Shown here in pieces: positions 11,387-22,457 of a stretch of DNA of 64,000 bases; the first letter of the stretch is position 1; each line of letters begins with the position of its first letter. The stretch spans positions 29,322,755 through 29,386,754 of the forward strand of contig NC_053048.1 of assembly GCF_003473485.1 (NCBI RefSeq). The letters run 5' to 3'. The DNA comes from Medicago truncatula (Eukaryota > Streptophyta > Magnoliopsida > Fabales > Fabaceae). The translations under genes were made by a program, and so were the position numbers. The notes beneath the pieces were generated by a model, which was not told where the DNA came from, searched no databases, and saw only the letters and a program-made list of their open reading frames with translations.

Positions 11387-14300
11387 ATGAAGATTGTTTC
11401 TTTAAATATTAGGGGTCTAGGGGCGGTTGAGAAGAGGAGGGAGATTCGGAGGTTGGTGTTAGAGAGAAAATCGGCGGTGTTATGTATTCAAGAGTCGAAG
11501 TTGGAGGTGGTGGATGAGTTTTTGTGTCGCTCCTTATGGGGGGCTGATTTGATGGCTTATTCCTTTAAAGCTTCAGTCGGTGCTTCTGGAGGTATTATTA
11601 CGGTGTGGGATCCTTCTGTGTTGGATGTCTGGTTGTCAGTAAATATTGATAATTGTTTGATTGTTAAAGGCTCCTTTGTAACAAATAATGAGGTGTTCTG
11701 TTTGGCGAATATTTATGCTTCTTGTGATAGTAGGGGGCGACAGGTGTTGTGGGATTCTTTGTCTAATTTGTTTCCTTTACATGGGGAAGCGGCTTGGTGT
11801 GTTCTTGGTGATTTTAATGGTGTTCGTTCTAGTGCTGAAAGAAGAGGTCGCGTGGAGAATTATAGTTATGCCAATTACATTCCTTTTAATCAGTTTATTG
11901 ATGGCAATTGTCTTATTGATTTACCGTTGGTTGGTCACAATTTTACTTGGTACCGGGGAGATGGTGTGGCTATGAGTCGTCTTGATCGTTTTCTTTTATC
12001 AGAAGCTTGGATTTCATTGTTTCCTAATTGTATCCAAGCTGCTCTTCCTAGAAGTTTATCGGATCATTGTCCTATTATTCTAACTATGGATGAGGAAAAT
12101 TGGGGGCCTAAACCCCTTCGCATGTTAAAGTGTTGGGCAGATGTTCAAGGCTATGTTGACTTTGTTAAAGAAAAATGGCAGTCTTATCAAGTGCAAGGGT
12201 GGAGTGGCTTCATTCTGAAAGAGAAACTTAAATTTTTGAAAGCTAGTTTACAGAGTTGGCATTTGAATCACACTTGTAACATTGATAGTAAGATTAAGGG
12301 TGCTAAGGATCGGTTGGCGGTTTTGGATGCTGTGGGGGAGACTAGCACGTTGGGTGCTCAAGAGGTGGAAGAGCTTCACTTGTTAGCGGTCGACATTATG
12401 GTTTTTTCAAAACTTCAGGCTAGTATGCATTGGCAAAAATCAAGAGTTAATTGGTTGAAGGAAGGTGATGGTAATTCCAAATTTTTCCCTGGCATTATGT
12501 CCTCACGGAAGAGATCTAATTCTTTAATTTCTTTGTCTGTTGATGGTGTCACTATTGAAGGCGTGGAACCTGTGCGCCAAACAGTTTTTCAACACTTTCA
12601 AAATCATTTTAAGAGGTCTCAACATGAGCGACCGGACATAGGAGGTTTGTTGTTCAAGTCTTTATCACCAGTGGAGGGTGCTGATCTTATTAAGCCCTTT
12701 TTGTTAGAAGAAATTAAAGCAGCCGTGTGGGATTGCGATAACTTTAAATGCCCCGGACCAGATGGTGTTAATTTGGGTTTCTTCAAAGACTTTTGGGAGG
12801 TTTTGAAGATTGATGTGCTGAATTTTTTTGCGGAGTTTCATCGCAATGGTAAGTTAACTAAAGGTCTTAATTCCACTTTTATTACTTTAATTCCTAAGGT
12901 GGAATCTCCTCAGCGTGTGGCTGATTTTGGGCCAATATCTTTGGTGAGTAGTGTGTACAAAATTTTATCAAAGGTATTGGCTAATCGTTTGAGAAGGGTG
13001 ATAGGTAATGTGGTGTCTGATTCTCAGTCTGCGTTTATTAAGGGTAGACAAATTCTTGATGGTATTTTGATTGCAAATGAATTAGTCGATGATGCAAAGG
13101 TCAAAAAGAAAAAGTTACTCATGTTTAAAGTGGATTTTGAAAAAGCTTATGATTCTGATGATTGGGGCTACATTGATGAGGTTATGATTAAGATGAATTT
13201 TCCGTGTGTTTGGCGGTCTTGGATTATGGAATGTATTACAACGGCGACGACATCTGTGTTAGTTAATGGGTGCCCGACTGATGAGTTTAATCTTGAAAGG
13301 GGTCTCCGTCAAGGGGATCCGCTTTCTCCGTTTTTGTTCCTTTTAGCAGCTGAAGGTATAAATGTGATGATGTCTGCGTTGGTAACGACTGGGTTGTTCA
13401 CTCCATATGCTATTGGGGCGCAAGCTAATGTGATGGTTTCTCACTTGCAGTTTGCAGATGATACTTTAACTAGTAGGAGTTAAGTCTTGGGCAAATGTCC
13501 GGGCTTTGAAGTCTGTTATGTTATTATTTGAATCTATATCCGGGTTGAAGGTTAATTTCCATAAGAGTATGCTTTTTGGCGTGAATGTAAATGATTATTG
13601 GCTTCATGAGGCAACTGTGGTTATGCATTGTAAACACGGACGGATTCCGTTTCTTTATTTAGGTTTGCCTATTGGTGGTGATCCACGGAAACTTCAATTT
13701 TGGCAGCCCCTTGTTGAGAGGATTCGTAATCGTTTATCTGGGTAGAAATGTAAGAATTTATCTATGGGTGGTCGGTTGATTTTACTTAAGTCCGTTCTGT
13801 CGTCCATTCCGGTTTATTTTCTTTCCTTTTTCAAAGCTCCCTCATGTATAATTTCTACTCTTGACTCTTTATTTATTAATTTCTTTTGGGGTGGTAGTGA
13901 GGATGTGAGGAAATTGTCTTGGATTAAATGAGATACTGTTTGTTTGAAAAGGGAGAATGTTGGTTTGGGGGTGAAACGGTTGAAGGAATTTAATATTTCT
14001 TTATTGGGAAAATGGGTGTGGAGAGTGTTGGAGGATGGGGAGAGTCTGTGGAAGGCGGTGTTAACTGCGAAGTATGGAGAGGTTGGAGGGAGGGTGCGGT
14101 TTTGTGAGGGGGTGGGATCGGTTTGGTGGCGTCATATAAACCAAATTCGATTAGGTGTGGGGCTGTTGGATTCTAGGTGGTTGGTGGACAATATTATGCG
14201 GAAGGTGGGAGATGGGTGTCACACTCTTTTTTGGGAGGATACGTGGTTGGATGATGTTCCGTTAGCTGTGTCTTTTCCTAGGCTTTTTGAGTTGTCTAAT

Positions 14301-15080
14301 TTTAAATTGTCTACGGTGAGGGAGATGTTTATGTTAGGTTGGGGGGCTGAAGGGGGTGCGTGGCAGTGGAGGCGTAGATTATTTGCGTGGGAGGAAGGTT
14401 TGGTGGGGGAATGTGTGGGGCGGTTGGCTAACTTTGCTTTGCAGGTTGATGTTTCTAATAGGTGGGTGTGGAAACTTCACTCGACAAAATGCTATTCGGT
14501 GTAATCGGCTTATTCGTATTTGACGGAGGTGGATTCTAACATTGTTGAAGATTTCAATCAATTTTTATGGTTGAAAGCAGTTCCGTTGAAGGTTAACATT
14601 TTTGTTTGGCGTCTCTTTCTGAATAGACTTGCTACAAAAGATAATTTGCGTAAAAGAAATGTAATTGATCCCACTCTTACTGCTTGCGCGATGTTGTGTG
14701 GTAAGGAAGAGGAAAGGGATCATCTGTTTTTCACTTGTGATCATTATGGGCGACTTTGGCTTTTAATTTCTCAGTGGCTTGGTATCGTTACAGCTCTGAA
14801 TGGTAATTTATACTCTCATGCTACTCAATTTTGTGGTCTTGGAGGTTTCTCAAAAAAGTCTAGGACAAGTTTTAGAGTTATCTGGATTTCAGTTTTATTC
14901 GTCATTTGGAAAGATAGAAACATGAGAATTTTTCAGAATCATTCTGATCATCTTGAAGCTCTTCTTGAAAGGATTAAACTTCAAACGTTTTGGTGGCTGA
15001 AAGCGAATTACATTATGTTTGATTTTGACTACCCATTTTGGAGGAACAATCTTTTACTTTGTATTCAGACTATGCTATAA
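11387..15080 (+). pseudogene. LINE ORF2: endonuclease, reverse transcriptase, zf-RVT
   Basis: Starts at MKIVSLNIRGLG (11387), the usual start of plant LINE endonucleases; an upstream in-frame ATG at 11348 is less likely. The endonuclease shows IQESKLE, LGDFNGV, and SDHCPI near residue 225. The RT begins around 12,740 with CPGPDGVNLGFFKDFW, then FKVDFEKAYDSDDWGYIDEV, GLRQGDPLSPFLF and the catalytic FADD (13,450-13,465). A one-base frame loss right after FADDTL breaks the gene at about 13,470. The remainder runs in one frame to 15080 with three stops (13,743, 13,929 and 14,502). It ends with the zf-RVT region (PLKVNIFVWRLFLNRLATKD ... HLFFTCDH). Two of the stops replace Trp codons. Confidence 0.9.
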
Positions 15081-15646
15081 TGTCTGTTTCTGTTTCTGTT
15101 TATTTGACTGTCTATCGCCTGTCTCTTTTGTAATTAACATTTTTCGGCTTTCTTAGGCATATCTTGTGCTTGAAGGGCTGATTGTTTCTTTAATATATTT
15201 TGCTTAGTTTTTTAAAAAAAAATAAAATTTGTTTAAAGTATTGTTTTCGTTGGTGACGTCCTCCTATCTTATTTTGCTTATATTTAGAGTTTTAGATGTA
15301 TAATGAACAAGATCTCTGATTTATTAAAAAACTTACTCTACAAATCTTGATTTAAACTCAAGTTTGGTGTCTTCTATGAAAGTAAGTCTTATGTGACCAT
15401 AAACATTTCGCCACATTATTTAATTAGCTTAGTTTAAGTATTAGCAAACTAGTAAATTAGCTTAGTTTAAGCATTAGTTTTACTTTAAGTCATAAAGCAT
15501 TCCTAAATTATAACTAAGTCTTAGTTTTATTTAAGTCATTTTCCTCTTTAAGCCTTGATGGTTGTATTTAAAAAAGACGTTTCAACACTTTCAATACTTT
15601 CTTAAAAAAAAAATACTCATTCAATACTATATATGATTTTTATTTG

Positions 15647-16137
15647 GGTTAAATATGTTTTTGGTTTCTATAAATATATCAAGTTTTCATTTTAGTTCCG
15701 CTAAAAGTTTCCTTCAACTTTTAGTCCCTATAAAATTATCAATCACTACTTTTGGTCCTTATTTTCAAGTTATTTTTTGTATTTTTTTACCGAAATGTGT
15801 AGAATATTGTAAAAAAAATTCCCCCAAAAAATTAGAATTTTTTAACAATACATAAATTAAATATGAATTTTTAACCGTCAAAAATATAAAAATTCATATT
15901 AAATTTATGTTTTTTTAAAAAAAAATCTATTTTTTTAAGAGATTTTTATAATATTATAAATTTTTCTGCTAAATTTTATACAAAATTATGAATTTTACTT
16001 TAAAAGAGATTAAAAGTGAAGATTGAAAATTTTTTAGGAACTAAAAGTTGAAGGAAAATTATATAGAATTATAGAGACTAAAATTTTTTTAGGGACTAAA
16101 AGTTAGTATATTTATAGGGACCAAAAACATATTTAAC
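15647..16137. mobile_element. MITE with ggttaaatatgtttttgg ends
   Basis: About 490 bp. The left end ggttaaatatgtttttggtt and the right end accaaaaacatatttaac form terminal inverted repeats that extend to about 30 bp. The flanks carry a shared tttttattt (9 bp), consistent with a Mutator-like target duplication. This terminal motif is common in legume MITEs (family knowledge). The interior is AT-rich with secondary inverted repeats and no coding capacity. Confidence 0.75.
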
Positions 16138-16661
16138 ATTTTTTATTTTATATATACTTATATTTTAAATCATTAGAATTCTACTATTGAAACTTGAATT
16201 TTATCAATCAATTCCTTCTCAAAATCATATTTTTTTACCGTCTCATTTAGTATCATGAGCCTTCCACCTTGTGTGATTATGGCTGCTAAATACAAACTAA
16301 TGAAAACTTTAATGGTTTTGAAGAAAAGATGGAAATGGGTTTATGTTTTGTGATCAACATCTTACTTTGATGATAATCAATTAAAGCATAAGAACGTTAA
16401 GATAGTCATGAGGGATACCCATGAAGACAACGTCGAACCTGAAGAATTCAAAGATGAACGTTCATGGAACACGAAAGTGATGAATATGAATGAAGACGAA
16501 GTTTAACTAGAAAGTGATGGTCTCGAGCACCATGCGAGTGACCTTTCAGCAGCACGCAACAATGGATTGTCACAACCAGAAGAATACCTTCCATTGATTC
16601 TTGACCACCAAAGCACATAAGACCTTCCAGTGATGGTTTCCAATGTCGCTAACCGTCCTCC

Positions 16662-16721
16662 AGCTGTTCGATGAAATGCCAAAGTGTCATATAGCTGTTT
16701 GGAATGTTATCAGTAGCTGGT
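16662..16721 (+). pseudogene. Fragment of a PPR protein
   Basis: Twenty codons read LFDEMPKCHIAVWNVISSWY, matching the pentatricopeptide-repeat pattern 'vFDEMPeRnvvsWNaMIsgY'. No further repeat is seen in the same frame on either side, so this is a relic of an organelle-targeted RNA-binding gene and not a functional one. Confidence 0.5.
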
Positions 16722-16939
16722 ACATTATTAATGAGATGGAAAATGTTACTTTTGATTTGTCTAAATGCCTAATTTTCATATGTATTGCTCCTGGTCTATG
16801 AAACACGGACACAACACCGACACTGACACGCCGACACCACTAATAATATGAGAAAATCACATAATTCAGTGTAATTATATGTGTCAGTATCAAACACAAC
16901 ACAACACGTGTCAGACACCGGGACACACATAATCCGAGG

Positions 16940-18005
16940 AGTGTCCATGCTTCATTGCTCTTGGTCATTACACCCATATTCAACATATTGCTTTTGCGCT
17001 CTTTGGTGTTTTTAAATTTTGGAAGGCATGATCATGTTGTGGTAAATTCTCCTGTCATTATATCTTTATTGATGAATGGTAAGTCTGCTCAAAGAGACTT
17101 ACGTAAAAATCTCTTGGTGAAGGAGATTTGGTTGTCCATCAATATCATTTTAATCTCTTGCTTTTGGTATGAACATTTCCTTAATTGGGGAATAAGAAAA
17201 TTGTTTGGAAAGACAGCTTGATCACACTTTCATGAAGAGGGTATTGTCACTTCAACGGTGCACGATGGAAGCACAATCCTTCACTTTTTCCTTATTCCCT
17301 ATAATGGATGCGTGGTCCTTTAGATGTTTTTGGTGGTGGAAGGGATTAATGCCAATACACTTTTCACTTTCTCTACGAATGTTGCAACAATACTTGTGGA
17401 AGAAGTCTTGTCTGCATCTATGAAAAAATTTGTTGGAAACATGGTTGTTGTGTTAATGCATCTTGAGATTTATTCCTTGATGAAGCGGGATCTGAATATA
17501 AAATGTATTTTCCAGTATCATGAACAACGCTATGACGTTTGTTTCAGAATTAAAGGCTGTGAAATTCTGATCTAAAAGTTCTGCCAGGATAATAAAAAAT
17601 TGGCAAAATCCAAATGCATGTTCCATTAATCTTGTGTTGAGCATTTGTTTTATCATTTTAGCCACAAGTCATGTAAAACAAACACCTTGTTACATGCTAC
17701 AAAATGGATCAGATTCACACATCTCTACTATTTTGAAACTGCACTGTTGTGAGGCACTGCTAATCTCCCTTGGAATCAAACCAGACCAAGCTGCCTGTGC
17801 CGAAGTTCAAAGTGTAGGTTTTATTTCTGATGTTGCACTAAATTTGAACATGCTGGTGAAAAATTATGGACTTGTGATGCTTGGGAATAAAAATTTATGC
17901 ATAGTTGATAAGTTTGACCATGATGGATATATGGATGTGGCAGAAAGAGTAATTCAAATTTATGTACAATGGTCAAATAAATATATGTGCAGCAGCCCCC
18001 TTTAA
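16940..18005 (+). pseudogene. Broken open frames of an unidentified gene
   Basis: Four overlapping frames (16,955-17,221; 17,205-17,423; 17,324-17,575; 17,634-18,005) encode ordinary-looking protein sequence rather than low-complexity peptide, for example KLHCCEALLISLGIKPDQAA and NGKSAQRDLRKNLLVKEIW. They follow one another with frame changes, as expected of a decayed gene or captured exons. I do not recognise the family. Confidence 0.35.
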
Positions 18006-18019
18006 CTTGGGATATTTTG

Positions 18020-18330
18020 CTAATCTTTCAAGAAACAAAGTTGGTAGCTGTGTTACATAGGAAAGTGGTTGATAGGGGAACTATTGTTGTTTCTCAAATT
18101 ATGTTCAAATGGAGGAATTTGCCTCCTAAGCATGATACTTGAATTTTTGCTGCTAATATTGACCCTGTTATGGCTATTCTTACATCGGAAAATGATCAAT
18201 TGGAAGTGTCTCTGCTCTTAAAGTTCTAATCAAATGGAAAACTTTGCCTCTTAAACATGGCACTTGTGATTATTCATCCTTGAGGACGAGGATGTTTGAA
18301 GGGGAGGGTATTGTTACAGGAATGAAGTAT
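18020..18330 (+). pseudogene. Ty3/gypsy 3'-end remnant (chromodomain-like)
   Basis: Translates with frame breaks as KVVDRGTIVVSQIMFKWRNL, then tcatccttgaggacgaggatg and GEGIVTG. This pattern (basic 'R.v..rg....V.qvLvkW...P' followed by 'LED.v...GEGI') is typical of the C-terminal end of plant chromoviral gypsy polyproteins just before the 3' UTR. It is a short remnant with no RT or LTR nearby. Confidence 0.5.
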
Positions 18331-19158
18331 TAGTGAGTTAACTTATTCTAAGTATTTGTTTTACTTTAAATCATTTACTCTTTTAGCCTTGATGGTTGTA
18401 TTTAAGAAGGCATTGTGCCTCATTTGGTAATCAATCAAATATTTCAACAATTATCTTCTTCTCTCTAAAACCCTAAAACTCATTCAATACTATTCTCATA
18501 TGATTTCTCTTTTGTATCGAATTCTATTCTAAATCATTAGAATTCATACACTTGAGACTTGAACTTTTTAGTTTCAGGGATCAATTTAGAAGTATGAGTA
18601 TCATGTTGAATGGAAAATTTGAAATTAATCATTGCATTCGTTGGTATCATATGAAGTCGTCTATGATAGTGATTATGATGTTTTCAACTTTCAGGCTTAT
18701 TCTATGCATCCCGATAACTTAATCTTATATGTGCATATACTGAATTATTGAAGTGTCCAAGAAAATAGAACGACTGAAGGAGAAAAGATGAAGAGCTTGT
18801 CCGAGTCTTTAGCACAAACAGAATTTCTGAAGATATTTAGTGGTTGGTTTATTGCATTTGAAGGTTTTTCAGGTTATTTCTTTGTTTACCCTTTGAATCT
18901 CTATGATATTACTGAATAATAATTGTAGTCTCGTTCATCTACTCAAAATAGATGCAAACTTGAATACGTAAAAGTATATGCAAAATCAGAAGAAAAGAGT
19001 TTAATGAAAAAAAACTTTCATGTATCTATTAAATTATCTACTCAATCATGATTTCACTTTTCAGATAACAAACTCTCTTGAATCTATTTTACCAAAATCT
19101 AACACAATACAAAATCCAAACGGACCAATTAAGCACCAATTTCATGTGCCTTTTGAAA
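18331..19158. other. Downstream flank of lectin-RLK copy B
   Basis: No gene seen. The part at about 18,770-18,960 is shared with the 3' flanks of copies E (33,640-33,810) and F (36,250-36,420), and partly with copy C (22,960-23,040). It shows how far duplication units extend beyond the genes. Confidence 0.55.
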
Positions 19159-19457
19159 TCAACGACCACCAGAGAGAACAGATTCAGCAATAGACACAGA
19201 AGTATATGGCACTGTCTTGTCCTCAACAAGTTCTTGGTGCCCAAAAGTTAATCCATAGGAAGATAAACTAAGCAATGACAAAGCTGGTAAAGGTATATCC
19301 CTCTCCAAATACTGCACAACTTGTCTCATACTTGGTCTAGCCAAAGGCTCTGAATGTGAACACATCAAGCCAAGTTTCAACACCAATTCCACCTCTTCAG
19401 ACAACAACTATGTGAACAAAGTTGAAGTCATTATACACGACAAAGTCTTTTGACTTA

Positions 19458-20148
19458 TTGATAATTTTTGAAACAACAACCTTACTCAATTAGGATGGTG
19501 GAGAACAAACCTATCATAGAGAAATTGACAGAATTTTACAAGATACTTTTGACTTGGAGAACATTGAATCAGAATTGAAGGTGATGACAAAGCTTTGCTT
19601 TTGCTATGTAAAATGCAGTTTTTGACATATTTGTTGAGCAATCTTTCTATTCTAAAGGAGAGAATTTTTAAGGAATTTAGAGGTTTAGAGTAACCTTAAA
19701 AAGTAACTTAATAACATAACTTTGTTCTTCAAAAACTTTACTGTCTTTTCAATTTTCTGGTTCTTCTTCATTTCTTCTCCACCGCTTTATCATAGTTTCT
19801 GTTTTTCTTACCCTCGTTATGGTGTTATTATGAGGCTTTTCCACACATGCCCACACCACCCAAAATGAGCTTACCATATTTTCTACAATGGTTTTAGTCA
19901 TTGTAAAAAAAAAAAAAATTTGTTTTTGGTCTCAGCAAAATTTTTTGTTTTTGAAAATAGACCCTGACCCCACTTTTGTGATGATTTGCATACGTGACAC
20001 ATTATAACTGAACCAAAAATTTTTGCAGGGACCAAAAACAAATTTTTTTTTACAGAGACTAAAACCATATTTTAGCCTTGATAATTTTTGAAACAACAAC
20101 CTTACTCAATTAGGATGGTGGAGAACAAACCTATCATAGAGAAATTGA
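19458..20148. repeat. Perfect 71-bp direct repeat, 620 bp apart
   Basis: The 71-bp sequence starting ttgataatttttgaaacaac and ending gagaaattga occurs at 19,458-19,528 and again, apparently without change, at 20,078-20,148. Between the copies lie sequence shared with the cluster's intergenic units (19,630-19,890) and a MITE piece. The second copy begins exactly where the MITE ends. Confidence 0.85.
19890..20077. mobile_element. MITE remnant, right terminus gactaaaaccatattttagcc
   Basis: Inner inverted repeat: ggttttagtc ... tttgtttttggtc on the left pairs with gaccaaaaacaaa ... gactaaaacc on the right. The right end finishes with the GGCTAA-type terminus. The outermost left end is missing, so the element is truncated or was inserted into similar sequence. 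Confidence 0.55.
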
Positions 20149-20500
20149 TCCCTGTAATCGCTAATCCTTGCAAACCAGTCTTGCAATTATTAATCATTTA
20201 AAATTTCGTCCTTTGACCAATTTAATCACTGCCACGTCACTAATTTGATGACGTGGCAATCACTGCAACACATGAAATTCCAATTTTGCCCTTAAGAAGA
20301 GGACAAAATATTGAAGAAAGAATTGGAAACCCAAGGGTAAAATTGGAATTTTATGTGGCATGGCAGTGATTAAGTGGGGAGAGGGAAGAAATTTTAAATG
20401 ATTAAACAATGCAAGGGTAAATTGCAAGGATTAGCTATTACAGGGACCAATTTTTAAATGACCCCTAATTGCAAGGATCAAATACATATTTAAGCCTTTA
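20148..20500. mobile_element. Second MITE-like inverted repeat
   Basis: Arms of about 100 bp pair: gatccctgtaatcgctaatc and the following sequence on the left with gattagctattacagggacc read on the other strand on the right. The centre contains a smaller palindrome around gccacgtca/tgacgtggc (about 20,231-20,259). The right side continues to caaatacatatttaagcc, a GGCTTAAAT-type terminus; the matching left terminus is not visible. Confidence 0.55.
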
Positions 20501-20554
20501 GCCTTTAAGAATATGTTAATTTTAGGGGCTAAATTGCACGACATCGTGACCAAT

Positions 20555-21955
20555 ACTATTTTAAGCTCGCTTTAACTAAAATGCATTAAAAAAATGATGA
20601 GTTGTCACTAATAAAGTTAAATTTCGTACATCAGACAAGTTTTTTTTAGGAGCAAACAAGCTAAACAAGTTGTCACTTATAAAATCTTAGAAATAACTCA
20701 AATATACGCGATAAGTTGTCTCAAATGAAATTAACTTTGATAAAAGAGACAAGTTGTCACTGATAAAAATCTTAGAAATAACTCAAATGTACGAGACCAG
20801 TTGTCACAAATGGAATTAAGTCTTATATAAAAGACAAGTTCTCACTTATAAAATCTTAGAAATAACTCAAATGTACAGGATAATTTTTCACAAATGAAAT
20901 TAACTCTAATAAACTTTTATCATACAACGATATTAAGCTCTCTTTAACTAAAATGCATGAAAAAGTGATGAGTTGTCACTAATAAAGTTAAATTTTGTAC
21001 AACACACAAGTATTTTTTAGGAGCAAACACGCTACACGAGTTATCACTTATAAAATCTTAGAAATAACTCAAATATACAAAATAAGTTGTCACAAACGGA
21101 ATTAGCTTTGATAAAAGAGACAAGCTGTCACTGATAAAATAATTTTTGTTTCTCGTCATATTAAATAACGTAGAATATCTTCTTTTAATGATATATAAAA
21201 AAAATCAACATGATAACACTAACGATATTCCTATTATTTGCACGATAATTTCTATCATACAAAGATATGAAACTCTCTTTAACTAAAATGCATGAAAAAA
21301 GTGATAAGTTGTCACTAATAAAGTTAAACTTCATACGACCAAGTTTTTTTTAGGAGTTAATATGTTAAACGAGTTATCACTTATAAAATCTTAGAAAAAA
21401 CTCTAATGTACGGGATCAGTTGTCACAAAAGGAATTAACTCTGATAAAAAGACAAGTTGTCACTTCTAAAATCTTAGAAATAACTCAAATGTACGGGATA
21501 AGTTATCACAAATAAAATTAACTCTGATAAACTTTTATTATACAATGATATTAAACTCTCTTTAAGTAAAATGCATGAAAAAAATGATAAGTTGTCACTA
21601 ATAAAGTTAAACTTCATACGACATAGGTGTGTTTTTTAGGAGCAGATACGCTTAACGAGTTGTCACTTATAAAATCATAGAAATAACTTAAATGTACGGG
21701 ATAAGTTGTCACAAATGAAATTAACTTTGATAAAAAAGACAAGTTGTCATTTATAAAATCTTAGAGATAACTCAAATGTACGGGATAAGTTTTCACAAAT
21801 GAAATTAACTCTCATAAACTTTTATAATACAATGATATTATACTCTCTTTAACCAAAATGCATGAAAAAAGTGACAAGTTGGCACTAATAAAATTAAATT
21901 TCATAAGATTAAAACTTTTTTTAGGAGCAAATACGCTAAACAAATTTTCACTCAG
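20555..21955. repeat. Nested AT-rich tandem repeat array
   Basis: Five higher-order units are marked by aactaaaatgcatgaaaaa-type anchors at about 20,573, 20,949, 21,280, 21,564 and 21,852, so spacings are about 375, 331, 284 and 288 bp. Within units, shorter modules built from 'gttgtcac' and 'aaaatcttagaaataactc' recur several times. Unit length variation comes from module number. Nothing in it looks like a CRISPR array: repeats are long, adjacent and diverged. Confidence 0.85.
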
Positions 21956-22329
21956 CTTTATTTCTATGGAATTAAGTGGTGTACTCCACATATACATATG
22001 TTGATTAACAAAGTTGCCTTTTCCTTTGTGTTCCCAGAAATTCACCTAATTATATAAACATATTTGCTTAATATTAACCCCATGTTGACCGAAAAAAATA
22101 TTTATAGTACTTTCCATCATTTCCAATCCAATTATTTACTTATTATGGGTACAAATCTGCCAATTATTTATTTACCAAGCTACCCAATGAAATTCAATTT
22201 TGATAAGTTTATTTTGTCCTAATCTTACTTTTTCCAGAAAAATAAAATAAAATTTCCTGCCAAATAAAATTATTTTAACAAATTTGCATTGCTTATACAC
22301 TCCCCAATTATATTATAAACATTGGCAAA

Positions 22330-22377
22330 AGAAAATGCGCCAACGGCGCAACCCGTGCGAACTCACGGTACAGCACT
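22330..22377. mobile_element. Helitron-like 3' terminus
   Basis: The sequence gcgcaacccgtgcgaactc, then a short hairpin-capable stretch, ends in gcactag followed by t. Plant Helitrons end in CTRR after a GC-rich hairpin and insert before T (family knowledge). The lectin-RLK copy B reading resumes in the next base, so this is the right-hand edge of an insertion. The 5' TC end was not found. Confidence 0.5.
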
Positions 22378-22457
22378 AGTTTATAGATGAAACTGTTGTC
22401 TTCACTTGCTACTAATGTAACAAGATAAAACAACATGAGCACAAGCCTGAGGAACAT

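Larger units (their letters stand above)
8878..15240 (+). mobile_element. Full-length L1-type LINE with 13-bp target duplication
   Basis: A non-LTR retrotransposon of about 6.3 kb. The 13-bp sequence tttgtttaaagta flanks it at 8878-8890 and 15228-15240, and an A-rich tail (ttttttaaaaaaaaataaaa) sits directly before the right copy. Two coding regions follow in the usual order: an RNA-binding ORF1 and an ORF2 with endonuclease, reverse transcriptase and C-terminal zinc-binding region. Because the target duplication is exact and ORF1 is present, the copy looks complete at the 5' end. Frameshifts and stops make it non-autonomous now. Confidence 0.93.
15241..16938. other. Intergenic DNA with MITE and gene debris
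   Basis: AT-rich sequence. It contains one MITE (15,647-16,137), a PPR-like fragment (16,662-16,721) and, at 16,800-16,940, a GC-richer stretch with acac/gtgt-rich sequence resembling repeats seen in legume intergenic DNA. No intact gene recognised. Confidence 0.45.
19159..22457 (-). pseudogene. Lectin receptor kinase copy B, ends only
   Basis: Only the two ends survive. At 22,378-22,457 are the start codon and about 26 codons of signal peptide and lectin N-terminus (MFLRLVLMLFYLVTLVAS, then DNSFIYK). At 19,159-19,413 are the last 80 or so codons, from [19 protein letters not shown] to the terminal SVLSGGR of the B/C/F subgroup. The roughly 3 kb between holds no lectin or kinase sequence. 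It contains a 71-bp direct repeat, MITE pieces, a tandem-repeat array and a Helitron-like terminus. Insertion alone cannot explain this; the central part of the gene must also have been deleted. Confidence 0.88.

Noticed and set aside
20555-21955. Repeat array considered as CRISPR-like
   Set aside because: Units are 280-375 bp, adjacent and diverged, without unique short spacers, and the context is a plant genome.
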